Part shown: piece by piece, positions 11,346 to 23,690 of the stretch | Layout: the number at the start of each line of letters is the position of its first letter | How positions within the stretch are numbered: position 1 is the first letter of the stretch | Position numbers and translations under genes: made by a program | Source: Cavia porcellus | Taxonomy: Eukaryota > Chordata > Mammalia > Rodentia > Caviidae | NCBI RefSeq assembly: GCF_034190915.1 | Contig: NW_026947496.1 | Location: 56,244,501-56,308,500, forward strand | DNA length: 64,000 bases | Reading direction: 5' to 3' | The notes under the pieces: generated by a model | What the model was told of the DNA's origin: nothing | Database searches by the model: none | The model's input: the letters and a program-made list of their open reading frames with translations, nothing else

Positions 11346-12833
11346 ATGTACTTTCCATTTTTTAGGGACACGTAATGCTGCAGTCTTTGGGGTAAAAGAA
11401 ATCTATAAGCCAGTCCCTGTATCACCCCAAGGCTGATTGATTTAATAAGCAAAATTCTGCCATGTGATGACACTTTCATTTGACGCTGAGAGCCTAGAGG
11501 AGCCAGAGTTGTGATCAGTGGTTTCAACAGTGGTAGAAAAATGTAAACTGCCTCAGAAGTCTGAGTACTCATGATTTAGAGGTGTAACTCTCAAAAAATG
11601 AGAGAGCCTCTCACCCATTATATAAAACACATAATTACCTTCATTTAAGGGATGTTTGATTGGATGATGTTTAAAAAAGAGCTTCATCTTTTATTTTATT
11701 TTTTATCATATCTTTTTATCACTTTTATCATGAAAGAATAACTCGTAGTCTTCTGAGAGGGTTTTTGGAAGAAGATTTTTGAGACCTCAGCTATCCAAGG
11801 GAAATGCAACATCTTTGTTCTTTGAAACATTGTCCTGAAACTGTGGTTTTGGTCCTAAGAGCAAGCATGTACTTGGCAATAAAAAAGATGCAACAAAACA
11901 TTCACCAAAATAGTGCTACAATGGTGTATTATTTCTAGGATAATCGTTTGTTATATTTTAGCAAACAAAAGTAACTTTAACCTTTCATTCTACTTTTATT
12001 GTTGTACAAGAACAAACATGAAATGTTTCACAAAGCTGTCTATGAACTTCTTTCTATGGGGCAAAAAGGATTTGTGGAAAAAACTTTACCCAGGGTAGTA
12101 TCATTTGATACATGTAAAATGGAAAATGTGTCCAAATGCTGGCATCTTCTCTGTGATGTTGGCAAATAGCACACTCCACCTTGACTGAATATAAAGAACC
12201 TTAGAAGTGGAATCCAGAAAGATGAAAGGAATTGGAGGACAATGAGTCAGTTTGTCATTGGTGGGAATCTTGGTAGTAACTTATAATTTATCTACTGATT
12301 GTGTAACTTTAAAGATGAAGATAAAACAGGAATCAGGGAACTCACCCTTGGTTCTCTCTATTCCAGAACTAAGAGGTTTCTGATAGTTGTTGAAACTACA
12401 AGATGTAAGAGAAAATGTGCTTATAATTTTTTTAATGTTTGCTTTTTATTTTTAATTCTTACCCCCAGAAGAGCAGCAACTGACCAGCCATCAGACGTGT
12501 GAATGGAATGGAGGAGGAGGTGGTTGTGGCAGGTAACGCTTAAAAAATGGCACCTAATTTCATAGCCTAGCAAAAACTTACCAGGGCTTTTTAGAAATAG
12601 TCAAGACAAACTCCATGATTTATGCTTTAATTGGGAGTGATGCATTTCCTTCTTTGTGTAGAAATCATCCCAGGGACAAACTTCTGACACTATTTTTCAC
12701 ATGCAATAAAAATTTGTAGAGTTGAATAAAAATATATTCATTTTACAGCTAAACCAACCCTGAGTCATTGAGTGATGCCAGTATATTCCTTGGCAAGAAG
12801 TTCAGGAAGAACCAATCCGTGTGATTGTACTCT
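11346..12833. other. Unannotated intergenic sequence
   Basis: AT-rich with no recognised repeat or coding potential. The longest ORF (11198-11572, minus) overlaps the B1 and is spurious. Confidence 0.5.
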
Positions 12834-13040
12834 GCTTCAGGGATTGGCAGACTTTTTCTGTAAAGAACCAGACAGTAAGTACTTTCAGCTCTGTGGTATC
12901 TGTCACAAGGGCTCAACTCTGTGTAGCACAAATTAGCCAGAGATAAAATGTAAATAACTGGGTATGGCTGAGCCCCAATAAAACTTTATTCTCAAAAGGG
13001 CTGGATTTGGCTCATAGGCTTTGATTTGTCTAAACCTGCT
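12834..13040. repeat. Ancient MER-type DNA-transposon repeat, copy 1 of 4
   Basis: 'GGGATTGGCAGACTTTTTCTGTAAAGAACCAGA', then 'CCCCAATAAAACTTTATTCTC' and 'GGCTGGATTTGGCTCATAGG' match a well-known mammal-wide repeat. I do not commit to a family name. Related copies lie at 15065, 32466 and 60833. Confidence 0.65.
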
Positions 13041-13204
13041 ATATAAGAACACACTGCTTTTTTGTTTGGCAAGACAAAATCAGTTGAACTTGAGACCAGC
13101 AAGGCATCGTAATGAGATAGGATGATGTGGACTCTGTGGTAAGTAGGTGCTCATGAAGTGGCTGTTCCAAGGAGACAGGAGAATTACAGGTTTAGGCATA
13201 AGTG

Positions 13205-13400
13205 AAATCTTCCTTCAAATCCTGGTTCTATCATTTATTGGCTGAACAACCTCTGCAGACCATCCATGTCTCCTCTGTTTCCTCATCTGTAACAGGGAGA
13301 AGTTAAGAATATTTGCTTAATAGAGTGGATGCAGATTAAATGTTGTGACTCTTAAATTAGGAAATGTGTAAGGTGTTTGGCACACTTTATAGTATTATGA
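13205..13400 (+). repeat. MIR SINE
   Basis: 'AAATCCTGGTTCTATCATTTATTGGCTG', 'TGTTTCCTCATCTGTAACAGGG', 'TAAGGTGTTTGGCACACTTTATAG' follow MIR order. Confidence 0.8.
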
Positions 13401-14639
13401 CTTGTCACCCGCAAACCAAATCCCATGTCTTTCTGGAGCCCTGGAGTTTGAGGACACTATACATGTATGTACAGACTACTGATACAGAGGGATAGGTGAA
13501 ATAACACCCAATATGCCCCCCCAAAAGAAGACCCCCAAAGAAAGTAGTAGTTTTCTAGCAAATTTCACCAGAAAGAAGTTAGAAGACAAAAGGTAAAAAG
13601 AGGTTCCATCAGAGCTACTTGTGAATCATCTCTTTCAGGGTTATTATTCTGTGAATTCACCAGTCACTGTAACAATTTTGAAAACACATAAAATAAATGA
13701 AGATACAAAGTACCCGATGCCCTCTTTTCTTAGAACAAAATGGTACCAAGAGTTTTCCAGGAAATTCTTTAAAAGTAAATTACTGGACAGCCTTGTCTTC
13801 CAAGGCTAAATTTGTCCACCATACTAAATATAAAATCAAAGGACCTTTGCAGAAACCCTGTAAGTGAGGTTGCTTGTTAAGATGCCATTACTATTGGGAA
13901 CTCATTTTAAACTAATAAGGGAAACATTTGTTCAGTCTTTGTTGATAGGGATCAGTGGCAGTAATCAGAGAACTATTGTTTGAGAAAGTTCACATTTTAT
14001 TTATATTTGCATTTCCAAAATGGATGATATCTCTGGCATCCAGTACGTGCTCAATAAATGCCCTTGGCATTATTGACTGAAAGAAGAGGAGGGGCTGCAA
14101 CTTTCTTAGCCCCCCGTGCCCCCCCTCCATGAGCACTGACACACAGCTCTGGAGCATTCTGTTTTGCAAAGCTCTATCACAGCACTGCGAGGCATATTGG
14201 AGACGGCAGCCGATTGTATCATATTATATGCTTGGCATAATTATACCATAGGCTTTTGTCTCCATTGGTGCCAGTCTGTCTCAAAACACATACCACTTCC
14301 TCGCTTTGCTTATATCAAGCACTAGAGCTGCCCACTCATTACATTTGGTACTTGAAAACTCTATATCTATGTCCTGAAGTCACTTAAGCCCTCAGCTCTG
14401 CACTTAGGAAAGCCAAGAAGGATTTTCCTGAATCAGTGATAAACATTTGACACTTGAGTCCAGAAAGAAAAACGGAAGAGAAGAGGGTAATTGGATCTGG
14501 ATCAAATCCCAGGTTTGGACAGTAGGAATTGAAATGTATTCCTCATTTTCTTTTAGTATTTAAGATATTATTAATAATATAGTTGCATTTTCTAAATTCC
14601 TGAAAAGGCACTAATTTGAAAGGTGCTACTCATTCTCAT
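13401..14639. other. Unannotated intergenic sequence
   Basis: A MIR-like 3' end (TACGTGCTCAATAAATG) sits near 14043-14060. The remainder is unrecognised. Confidence 0.45.
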
Positions 14640-14870
14640 TTCCAAATTCTGCTACCCTCAATTTTAAGATGGCTTAAAATGGAAAAATGGTCCAGAGCCA
14701 TCCCTGCTTAAAACTGTTTAACAGTTTCCTGTTTCTCTTAAGAGGAAACATTGCAATCTTGCATTGCTCCTCAAAGGCTGGATGTGATCTCATTCTGCTC
14801 GTCTTGCCAGCCTTATTTCCTGCTCCTTTGCTCCTAGTTGCACCCTCCAGTGCCTGAAGATGCTATCAAT
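14640..14870 (+). mobile_element. L2 LINE fragment, part 1
   Basis: 'CCTGCTTAAAACTGTTTAACAG', 'GGCTGGATGTGATCTC' and 'TTTCCTGCTCC' follow the L2 3' consensus order. It resumes near 15830 after younger DNA-transposon insertions. Confidence 0.6.
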
Positions 14871-15064
14871 TGTCTCTCAATTGGTACTGAGTCTCCTCGG
14901 TACCCATGATGATGGCCGAGAACTACATTTCTAGTCCTTCTAAGTCCTTGCCCGTAAGACACATCCAGAGGTGATGTGTACAGCTCCATGCTGCCCCTTA
15001 AAAGGAAACACACCTATCATCCCCTTTCCCTCCTGCACAGGCTACTATGCAGGCCAGGCATATT

Positions 15065-15292
15065 TGACTGGCTGAGGACATAAACTGTAGTCTGCAGGTC
15101 AAACCCAGTCCTGCTCCTGTTTAAGTAAGTGAAGTGTTGTTGGAACACACCCTGTCTATTTGCCTAGGCATTGTCCATTATGACTTTCACACAACCACCT
15201 TAAAGCTAAGCCATAACAGAGACCTCATGACTACAAAGCTAAAGATTTCCAATCTGGTCCTTTGAGGAAAAGTTTGTCAACTCAGTCTAAGA
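15065..15292. repeat. Ancient MER-type repeat, copy 2, inverted relative to 12834
   Basis: 'TGTTGTTGGAACACACCCTGTCTATTTGCCTAGGCATTGTCC' and 'CTGGTCCTTTGAGGAAAAGTTTGTCAA' are the reverse complement of the 12834 family order. Confidence 0.6.
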
Positions 15293-15644
15293 ACACAGAA
15301 CAACAAGATAGAAGATTTCAAAGTCTGTGGCGCTATGGAGCTGCCATATAGGCCAAATCAAGGCAGCTGGTGGCTTCACCAGCCATGGTGACTGGTATTT
15401 GACATGATAGAGGGAATTAAGGTTGGAGGAATGGAGGTATAAGAAAGGGTAATAGGGAGGTGGATATTATCAAAATGTTATATGCATGTATGAGGATATC
15501 ACACTGAAAGCCAGTATTTTATAAAATTAATATGAATTAATAACATGTAGTTATAAAAGATTATGAGGGCAAAAAGACACAACAGTTAAAAAAGCAAGTT
15601 CAGGCCTCTGTGCTGGGCTTCTGTGGCAGTTCCTTGGTATGGTT

Positions 15645-15820
15645 AGAGTTTGGACGCAGTCACTCATTGCTTTAAGGACTGTGCTATACACTGAAGGATG
15701 TTAAGCAGCTTCCCTGGCTTCTACCCAATAGCACTCATCCTTAATTATGACGACGAAAACTGTCTCCAGATATTGCCAAGTATTCCCTGAGGAGCAAAAT
15801 CACCTCTGGCTGACAACCTG
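15645..15820. repeat. MER5A-like element, inverted
   Basis: 'TGAAGGATGTTAAGCAGCTTCCCTGGCTTCTACCCAATAG' and 'GTCTCCAGATATTGCCAAGTATTCCCTGAGGAGCAAAATC' follow inverted MER5A order. Confidence 0.8.
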
Positions 15821-15829
15821 TGTGTTAGG

Positions 15830-16020
15830 GCAATTTAACTATCCATACAAGGCATCTCTCATGCATTACACTAGCCAGACCTGCTTCTGGGCACTCTCAC
15901 TTGCTGACCCTTTTTGGGGGTTGTTTTTATTCTCTCCTCACTTAACAATTATGTGTCAGTTTCAATATCACCTTCTCAGGACACCTCTACTCTTCCTCCC
16001 ACTAAGTAGATACTCTAATA
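15830..16020 (+). mobile_element. L2 LINE fragment, part 2
   Basis: 'CAGTTTCAATATCACCTTCTCAGGACACCTCTAC' resembles the L2 3' segment that follows the 14640-14870 part. The intervening DNA transposons probably inserted into one L2. Confidence 0.5.
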
Positions 16021-16059
16021 GCCACCCATAAATTTCATATGTAACACTATTGTGATTAT

Positions 16060-16908
16060 TAAAATATTGTTCACTATTCATAAGCACACAAAACAGGCAC
16101 CTAGGAGATGGTGAGTAGCTTACTGATGATTGGCCTACTAATGTGATATTACAATATAGAAAAGGAAAGGAAGAGACTAGTAATCGTTGAGGAAGCAAAA
16201 CTCCCCATCCAGACAGTGGGGTGAGGGATTTATGCTGCTAACTAGAGAGACAGAGAGGGCGAAGTGACAGAGAGAAATGTATTTCTTACTTCCCAGACTT
16301 TTCATAAACTGAGGGACCTGTCTTTCCCTCCTCGCAGCCAAAACATCTGCTAAGGTTAGAGCATTTCTGTATTTCTGAACATATGGATTTGTACTTTGAC
16401 TTTGGCTTCAAAATCATTCACTTTTTAACCCTGTACTTTTCAGGCTAAGTTGTGTGTGATATGATTTATTAACTCTTTTCTACCCTTTTCTACGTAAAGT
16501 TAAAAATAATTTATATGACTACATTTTAAATTCATGCACAGATAAATACACTCCCCCATATTCTCCAACTCCTTGAATCATCTGAGATGAAAGGCTAAAC
16601 ATTCAGCCTAGGTTGAGCTTCCTTAGCACAAGGCTGTAAGATGTGTGTGGTCTACTTAATTCCTTTATATTACTCTTTTTCTTTCACTTAGACTTTATCT
16701 TCTGTTTCAAACCCTTTCTCCAGATTGCTGAGCCTATAAAACCAAAACTCTTAAAAATCAAAATCCTTATAATTTCTTTGCAAAAGTACTATTTAATGAG
16801 CACTATTTGTTAAAAAGTTTCCCTTCTCATCTTCCCTGAAGAGGATATGCCCTCTGTGTATTTGGGTTGTACATACAAACGTGGGTTAAAGAAGCAACAT
16901 CTGTGTTT
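16060..16908. other. Unannotated intergenic sequence
   Basis: No element or gene recognised. Confidence 0.5.
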
Positions 16909-17290
16909 TAGTTACTTTTCTAGTCCCAAAATACCTGTTCTCAAAGTTAAAGGAGAAAAGATGTATTTAGGTCACAGTTTGTAGAGGTTTCAGTCCATGG
17001 TTAGCTGGTGAGCCAAGACAGGGTGGATGGCAGACAAGCTTCACAGAGGAGACAGTTCATGGGAGGCAGAAGACAGAAAAGCAACAAGGGATAATCACAG
17101 CTTTTTCTATCCATTATATCTTATCCAGGGTACTTAGGGTGGGTAGCCCTCATGTCTTTAATCCTATTGCTCTTGCTTCTAAGCAAGAGCATTGCACTAA
17201 GAATCAATTCCAGCATCACACACTCCAGATCCAGCCACCTCTGAAAAAGTCCCTCCTATGACTACATGAGGCGTAAGGGGATATCACTAC
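16909..17290. repeat. Interspersed repeat copy 2 of 3 (family not named)
   Basis: 'GTTACTTTTCTAGTCCCAAAATACCTG', 'TATTTAGGTCACAGTTTGTAGAGGTTTCAGTCCATGG' match the copies at 9818 and 59036. Confidence 0.6.
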
Positions 17291-17481
17291 CTAAGCCATG
17301 CAACATGAAAGGTGAGAAACACTTTTAAGCCTGCAATTTCTTCTCTTTTATCTCTGGCTTCTCTCCTTTATTGCTCCCTCTCTTTCAGAACAGAGTAAAA
17401 CCAAAAAGAACTGAGTTATTTTTCTTGGGAAATGGGCATAGAAATCTCTTTTCACCGTAAAATTAACTGACCTATTGAGCA

Positions 17482-17484
<3 letters not shown>

Positions 17485-17528
<44 letters not shown>

Positions 17529-17551
17529 AGAGAGAGAGAGAGAGAGAGAGA
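17485..17551. repeat. Composite (TA)n-(GA)n microsatellite
   Basis: About 42 bases of TA are followed directly by about 25 bases of GA and then an inverted ID unit. A SINE tail is the probable seed. Confidence 0.95.
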
Positions 17552-17692
17552 ACTGGGGATCAAACTCACAACTTCTTGCTTGCCAGGCAGGCTGTGTGCC
17601 ACTAAACTATTACTATTTTTGTTTTTGAACTCAGGACCTTGTGCTTGCCAGGGGGGTGTTTATGCCACTGAGCTATATTTCAGGCCCAAAAC
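17552..17692 (-). repeat. Two ID-like units in tandem, inverted
   Basis: Unit one: 'AACTGGGGATCAAACTCACAAC...GCCAGGCAGGCTGTGTGCCACTAAAC'. Unit two: 'GAACTCAGGACCTTGTGCTTGCCAGG...TTTATGCCACTGAGCTATATTTCAGGCCC'. Confidence 0.75.
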
Positions 17693-18142
17693 TATTATAT
17701 TTTAAAAGTATGGAAATTCCTATTTGGTGTGCCAAACTCAAAAGCAGGAAAGTATGGAACTAAACCTTTACTGCAGTCTGTGTCCACTGTATATTCTCCG
17801 ACAAATGGAAAAATTCCTTGGCATCTGCTTTTTGTGCTTTCATGGGGAAAGGGAAAGTGGACATAACTGAAAATAAATCATGGCGTCCAGTCACAGTTCT
17901 GGCAATAGTTTTGGTGGTCTTGGCTTTATGCTTTTGTATGAGAAGCTCAGAACAGAAAGAGCTAGTACCTAGGTCTAGTTACTCTGTGTGCTTTGAGCAG
18001 TCTGCTATGTGGGTCTGGGTTTAATTCACTGTTTCTGAATGGAGCACAAAGAAGAAAGGTAGGAATCATTATAGGATTGTGGTTCCCCAGCCATCATGCC
18101 CATGCATGGTAAGCATGCAAATGGTAGGCTCGATTTTATTTT

Positions 18143-18232
18143 ATTATTTATTTTTTTGGTGCCAGAGCCTGAACTCACGACCTGTGCTTGCCAGTTAAGC
18201 ACTTATGCCACTGAGTTAAATCTCCAGTCTGG
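18143..18232 (-). repeat. ID SINE, inverted
   Basis: 'TTTTTTTGGTGCCAGAGCCTGAACTCACGACC', 'GCACTTATGCCACTGAGTTAAATCTCCAG'. Confidence 0.85.
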
Positions 18233-18334
18233 CTGGCTCTATTGTAAAATGACAAATATTTCACCTAGTTCAATATGCTTTCTTGCTAAGCATAGAAATG
18301 GGTATGTAAACAGACACACACACATATATACACA

Positions 18335-18592
18335 TATGCCTAGGAGTAAAAATAAAACTAAATATGTTAAATACCTGTACAATAAACATAATAAAGACAC
18401 TGAAGAACTCACTAGAAGGTGGAAAGGCCTCCCATGTTCATAGATTGGGAGGATCAGCATGGTTAAAATGGCCATGACATTTCAAGTGGCCTATAGATTT
18501 CATGCAGTGTCCCCCATAAGAATACCAATGAATTCTTCATAAAACTGGAAAAAAGTCCTAAAATTCATATGGAAACACAAAAACTGTTGTAC
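18335..18592 (+). mobile_element. L1 ORF2 fragment
   Basis: 'GGAAAGGCCTCCCATGTTCATAGATTGGGAGGATCAGCATGG', 'ATAAGAATACCAATGAATTCTTCATAAAACTGGAAAAAA', 'AAAATTCATATGGAAACACAAAA' correspond to the L1 ORF2 region before the 3' end. It carries an ID SINE insertion at its right edge. Confidence 0.85.
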
Positions 18593-18691
18593 TCTTTTTT
18601 TTTTTTTTTTTTTTTTTTTGGTACCTGGGATTGAATTTACAGCCTTGTGCTTATCAGAAGTGTTTATGCCACTGAGCCAAATTCTTGGCCC
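18593..18691 (-). repeat. ID SINE, inverted, inserted in the L1
   Basis: A T-tract then 'GGTACCTGGGATTGAATTTAC...TTTATGCCACTGAGCCAAATTCTTGGCCC'. Flanks AACTGTTGTACTC and AACTATTGTACTC form a 12/13 target-site duplication. Confidence 0.85.
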
Positions 18692-18699
18692 AACTATTG

Positions 18700-20404
18700 T
18701 ACTCATATTCAAAGTTTCCTTCTTTAGTATCCAGGTCTCTAAATCTGAAAGAATTTTGAATCAAAGCAAGCAAGGAAGCTCTGAGATAGCACAATACTGT
18801 AAATGTCACAGTTTGCTCTTTTGAACCTTGAGCTGGCTCCTTCCATGTGCAGCCACCCATCCATTATAGTTTTCACTTATATTGTTGCTTTATTGAAGGC
18901 AGAAATTTGACCTCTGTGCTTTGATTTCTTAATTTTGGGGTCATCCTGTGTGTCGGATTAACTAATGGTCATCTTGTAACCCCCAGCTGAGCCAAATCAG
19001 CATGGTGCTGGGTGTGGAAGGCCCACCTGAGGATTGTTGCCTACAGCATAAAAGGAGAAATGGAGGGGAGGATGGTGTGCTGCTGATTCTCCTGGAGAAG
19101 CTCATCACAGCTGATTGTCCTGATTTGAATTCAGCTGTTCTCATCATTTAAGGAGCTCAGATCCTTGAGGTTGTTGAGGATTGCTGTGGTTCTTCTCACC
19201 AGAGCTCTGGTCCTAATCTTGAGCATTGCTTTCTGGTTCCAGGGCAGATTGTCCATCCCACTGGCACAGTCTTTCTAGCTTCCACTACTGACCTTTAGGC
19301 TTTCCCAGTGCAGATTCTTGGTACAGACTTGCATGAAACATTGTTGTGGATCTAGATTTCTGCCAGACTCATAGGACATTGAGATGAAATCCAGGCCCTC
19401 AGGTGGATTCTTTGGTTCTTGAATGTGTGGACAGATTTCTGACACTCTTCTGTATTCGACATTTTTGGTGAATATTATAAAATAATTCTATAAACTACTT
19501 GTCCTATATTAAGTCTATTCCCTTGTAAACCTTGACTTCAACATTCTGTAATACACTTAAGCCCATCTGCACTCAGCCATATCTGGAATTTGGCACATAA
19601 TGGCCTCCCACTGAAAGGAAGACAACTTTTATGCTGACTGTCCAGACAAATGAAAATTTCAGATGCTTAAAAGCCAGTGTTTTTCAGAGATAAGCGTGCT
19701 CTCCACACTTGACTGTTGCTTTTCCTAGCCTGACATTGATATTCAGTTCCTTTGGAAGTGACTCTGATTTTTCTTTTTGTGGTATTGTATGCTCTGTGAT
19801 GGCAGACCAAGTCATGGTTCATATCTCCTGAATCCAGATGTATTATGAGCACAGGATTTCTATAAGATTAGATATGCAACTCCAGAACTGTTAGAAAGAA
19901 GTCCTCTTTAATGCTGAATTGGTTAACAGAAGAATCTAAGTCTGGCCCAGTTGGGCATCAAGTAGAGAGAACTGATCTGGAATGAAGCCAACACAGGAAA
20001 ACAATCAAGTTATGATGAATGACCAAGTCCTGGTGACATATATGGTCGTCAGCATCCACCTGTGCTTGAAGGCATATGGATTGTGGTCTTTAACAGTATG
20101 TGAATCATTAAATTCTTTTTTGGTTTAATACAACTTGACTGGAGTTTCCATAATGGATGAATAAATGAGTCGATTAAAATAAGGCTAATATAACTCACTG
20201 TAAGGATTTTTAACATGTTGGCCACAGAGAGCCTTAGAACTCTTGAGTCTCACTAGACTCTTTCCTTTGTTTTTCCCATATTGCCTCATTCAAATGACTT
20301 TAAATATCTCCTTTGCTGTAACGAATCCAAAATTTATATGTGCTGCCCAGATTTTTCTGTGATGCTGTAATCTATTTAAATTGCTTCCTAATATGTTTGC
20401 CAGG
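18700..20404. other. Unannotated sequence; the GC-richer stretch 18960-19450 may be a decayed retrocopy
   Basis: From about 18980 one plus-strand frame stays open for about 50 codons (start ATG near 19000) with ordinary amino-acid composition, then breaks. AATAAA occurs near 20160. I do not recognise a parent gene, so no product is called. Confidence 0.3.
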
Positions 20405-20880
20405 TGCATTAGTCAGGGTTCTTCAGAGAAATAGAACTAATAGGAGATCTTGCTGTATAAATAGGTAGGTAGAGAAGTGGAGACTTATTATGAAAATTGG
20501 GTTATGCAATTATGGAGACCAAGAAATCCCAAGATAAATTATCTATGAGGTGGAAAAGCAGTGAACTTCATAGCATAACTCTCAGTCTGAGTCTAAAGGC
20601 TTGTAGACCTGGGCAGGAGCATCCTGGGGTGCAGCTCTATAAGAGAGAAAATTTGTCTTTACTCTCTTTGGATAATTTGGGCCATCTATTAATTATGTGG
20701 TAACTACCACATCGGTGGGACAGGTTTCCTTTATTCAGTCGACTGATTCAAATGTCAGTCTCCTCCAGAAATACCCTCAAGGCACACTCCAAAATAATGT
20801 TTTACCAGCTATCAGAGTGTCCCTTAACCCAGTCAAATTAACACTTGTAATTAACCATCACATCAGGATATTCAAAAACG
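20405..20880. repeat. Old interspersed repeat of the 'TAGTCAGGGTTCTTCAGAGAA' type
   Basis: It opens 'CATTAGTCAGGGTTCTTCAGAGAAATAGAACTAATAGG' and closes 'CAGTCAAATTAACACTTGTAATTAACCATCACATC', a well-known mammalian repeat pair of ends. The family name is left open. Confidence 0.7.
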
Positions 20881-22284
20881 TCTCAAAGGCATTTGTATAA
20901 GTGAACTGTGTATTTCTCCCCATAGACACATTCTTCAGTTGGTGATTGCTGTATCAGAAAGGCCATAGCCATATATTGAATTGTTCAAGCTAGAGATGAG
21001 AGTTATTGCCTACTTTTCTCCCTTTCCATCTCCCATCTTCACACTATCAGAATGTCCTGTGTGCACTACCCCTGGAATATATCTCCATTCTGCAGACTTC
21101 CCTCTGTCTCTACTGAGTTCACCCCAATCCAAGGATCAACGCCGTGAGGATTACAAAAGGAGCTCAAGACTGTTACAGTCACCTGCCAGCTCATTTTCTA
21201 CACTCTAGTATTGGAACCTTTACTTCACAGCACTTAACTCCTGCTTTGTATACTCTGTTATTTGCATCGCTAGTGTTTTTTTTTTCCAAACCACTTACAT
21301 TGTATCCAGTCTCAAGAGCTATTTTTTGGTTTCTAGAACATATGGAGGCCACTTGGGTAAGCTCAAGCTCTTGATGTTTCCTCTGCTCAGCATGTTGCTC
21401 ATTTCTCCAACTCTTCAAGGGACTCTTGTCATGGCCTTTCAGGTTTGACTTGAGTATGAGACCATCCCTAAGCATAGGTCATTTTCACCCCCTTATGCCA
21501 CTCATTTCCTTGGAAACTGTTTATTTATTGGTTGACTTATTTACAATCTGTCTTATTACTTGACCAAACTCCTCTAGACTATAGAATGAGCACCTTATAA
21601 ATAGAATGGATGAAAAGGAGACATGGGAAGCCATATGCAAACAACAGTTTCTCCAGATGGAATAAATAACATGTGTTGCCCTTACACGGGCCCTTTGTGA
21701 AATGTTTGCAGATGCTAGTGTGTGCACCATAGTATAAGTTCATTTACAGTGTTAATGAATTATATTGGCTTAACTGTGTTAGGTAGATCTTCATTCAGAG
21801 TTTCTTTATGTGAAATTCTCCCCAGTTTTACTTCTGAGCACTAGGCTCTGGTAGTTTTCACATGCCTATCCCCCTTGTGTGGAACTCCTCCCTTTTCACT
21901 GTAAAAATTGATTCTTATTAGGGCCTCTGCACTGAAACACTCTCATTTTGAGGTTGCCAAATATAAAGGAAGTGTGTCTCCAGCAAACAGGAAATTGTAG
22001 ATATAGTCAGGTAGTATAATAGGCCAGATTAAGCTCCAGATTATTTTAGTACTACTTCAGTTATTAATACTCCTCACTGGCTTCAGTAGGTTGTATGTAT
22101 TTTCAAACAAAGTAATAAAGAAATGATCAACATGAAACTGATACATAAAAAGTGGAAAATTTTTTTGAAAAATGATAAAACTGTATATATTACTTATCTG
22201 TTTCACTCTATAACATACATGGAAAGACATAACACAAGAAGAAATACACAAAATATGATGGCAACAATTTCAAAAGCATTATAT
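20881..22284. other. Unannotated intergenic sequence
   Basis: No recognised gene. Short ORFs on both strands lack any signature. Confidence 0.5.
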
Positions 22285-22560
22285 ACAACATAGTGTAATG
22301 GGTACGCTTGTGTTAACTTGATTGGTTCGGAAGCTGAGCAGGTGATTGGTGGAGCACACTTCTGGGCATATCAGGGTGGGCCATGGAGGTGTGGCCTTGG
22401 GGCCTTTATCTCCTTCCTGGCTCCTTTCTCTCTGGCACTGTTTCCCTGCTCTACTTCTCAGCCATCATGTACTAAACAGGTTTAGTTGCCCCTCTCAATG
22501 GGAATTCTGCTTTGGTAACAGATGATAATGCGCTGAATCCCCTTACAACATCCAAATTCA
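22285..22560. repeat. Probable interspersed repeat, unclassified
   Basis: GC-richer than its flanks, with repeat-like text 'TGTTAACTTGATTGGTTCGGAAG', 'GTGATTGGTGGAGCACACTTCTGGG'. I cannot assign a family. Confidence 0.35.
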
Positions 22561-22626
22561 ACCTCTTCTCCTTTAAATTGTTGGATATTTTATTCCGGCA
22601 ATGGAAAAGCTAATGCCCATAGTCTC

Positions 22627-22965
22627 TGATAGAACTGTAGAAGGGAGGAAGAGGAGGAGGACTGGCGGCTGAAAAGATAAGAGTATAAAATATAAGTAAC
22701 CTTTATTTTGGGAATGCGGGGAGAGACACCCCCGACCCCCTGGGGTGTGGCATCTCCACCCCGGGGTGGCGATCTCTCCGTGGAACACATGGAGTGAGGC
22801 ACATAAGTAGCCTTGGCCTGGGGTGTAACCTAAGGGGCATTAGGGATGCACAGGTAGCCCATTGGTCTTAGTTTGGTGCCAGAGGTAATTTCTAAGGGTG
22901 GGGGGAGATAGGAGCTCCTTGGCTTTACTGGCTACAGTATCCGGCCTGAGCCTGCAACCCTTTCA
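22627..22965 (-). mobile_element. Solo LTR, family-1 copy C
   Basis: 339 bp. On the minus strand it starts TGAAAGGGTTGC and ends TTCTATCA, and it has an AATAAA polyadenylation signal (TTTATT on the plus strand near 22700). Flanks GTCTC and GTCTT give a 4/5 target duplication. It aligns end to end with the LTRs at 25028, 25722 and 46478. Confidence 0.85.
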
Positions 22966-22970
22966 GTCTT

Positions 22971-23524
22971 ACCAAGAAAACATCTCAAATAAGAGATAAC
23001 AAGATTCAAAGGTGAGGCTATAAGACAATAGAAGGAGGTGAAAAGAAACAAAAAATTTAAAAAATAGTGAAATAAATATTAGTTAGGAAAATATTACAGC
23101 TATAAATTGGCAATAGCCTTGAAAAATTCTGCCAATGCAATGAAAAAAAATAGTGATATAAAAGTAATTGTAGAAAAGATGTCAGATGTAGGAAATAAAA
23201 ATACAAAGCACGTCCAACTTCAGTTAGTAGAGAAGAGTTACAACAAATGCAAAATAGAAGATTGTGTTCAGAGATAAAACAGAAGAAATGGTCTTGAAAT
23301 ACACATTTTAATTTCGAGACAAAAGGCTTCACCCAATGTAAAGGAAAATGATGCATTAAAATAAACAAAATGATATAACATGATGGATATTCTGGAAAAG
23401 TTAAGGTTACCTAGTTTTATAAAACTAAGTAATTTTTTAAACATCAAGAAGGATATGGGTACTCTGTGAAGTAAATCCCAAACATACAAGATGTTTCATG
23501 TGAAACAGAAACTGACTCAAATTC
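22971..23524. other. Unannotated AT-rich sequence
   Basis: No element recognised. Confidence 0.45.
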
Positions 23525-23690
23525 CCTCACAGTCTCTGTGGTCCAAGAGCAATACGAGCTCCAAGTTTCCTGGCAGCTTGTTGGAAATGTAGAATGTGAG
23601 GCCTTATCCCAGATTTATCAAATCAGAGCCTAGGTTTTAACAAGATTCTATAGATTCAGATGTGTGTTAAAGTCTGAGAAAATTGCTCTA
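23525..23690. repeat. MER20-like hAT element
   Basis: 'AGCTTGTTGGAAATGTAGAATGTGAGGCC', 'ATCAAATCAGAGCCTAGGTTTTAACAAGATTC', 'TTAAAGTCTGAGAAAATTGCTC' follow MER20 order. Confidence 0.75.

Noticed and set aside
17475..17705. ORF starting with a (YI)n stretch
   Set aside because: Translation of a TA/GA microsatellite and two SINE units.
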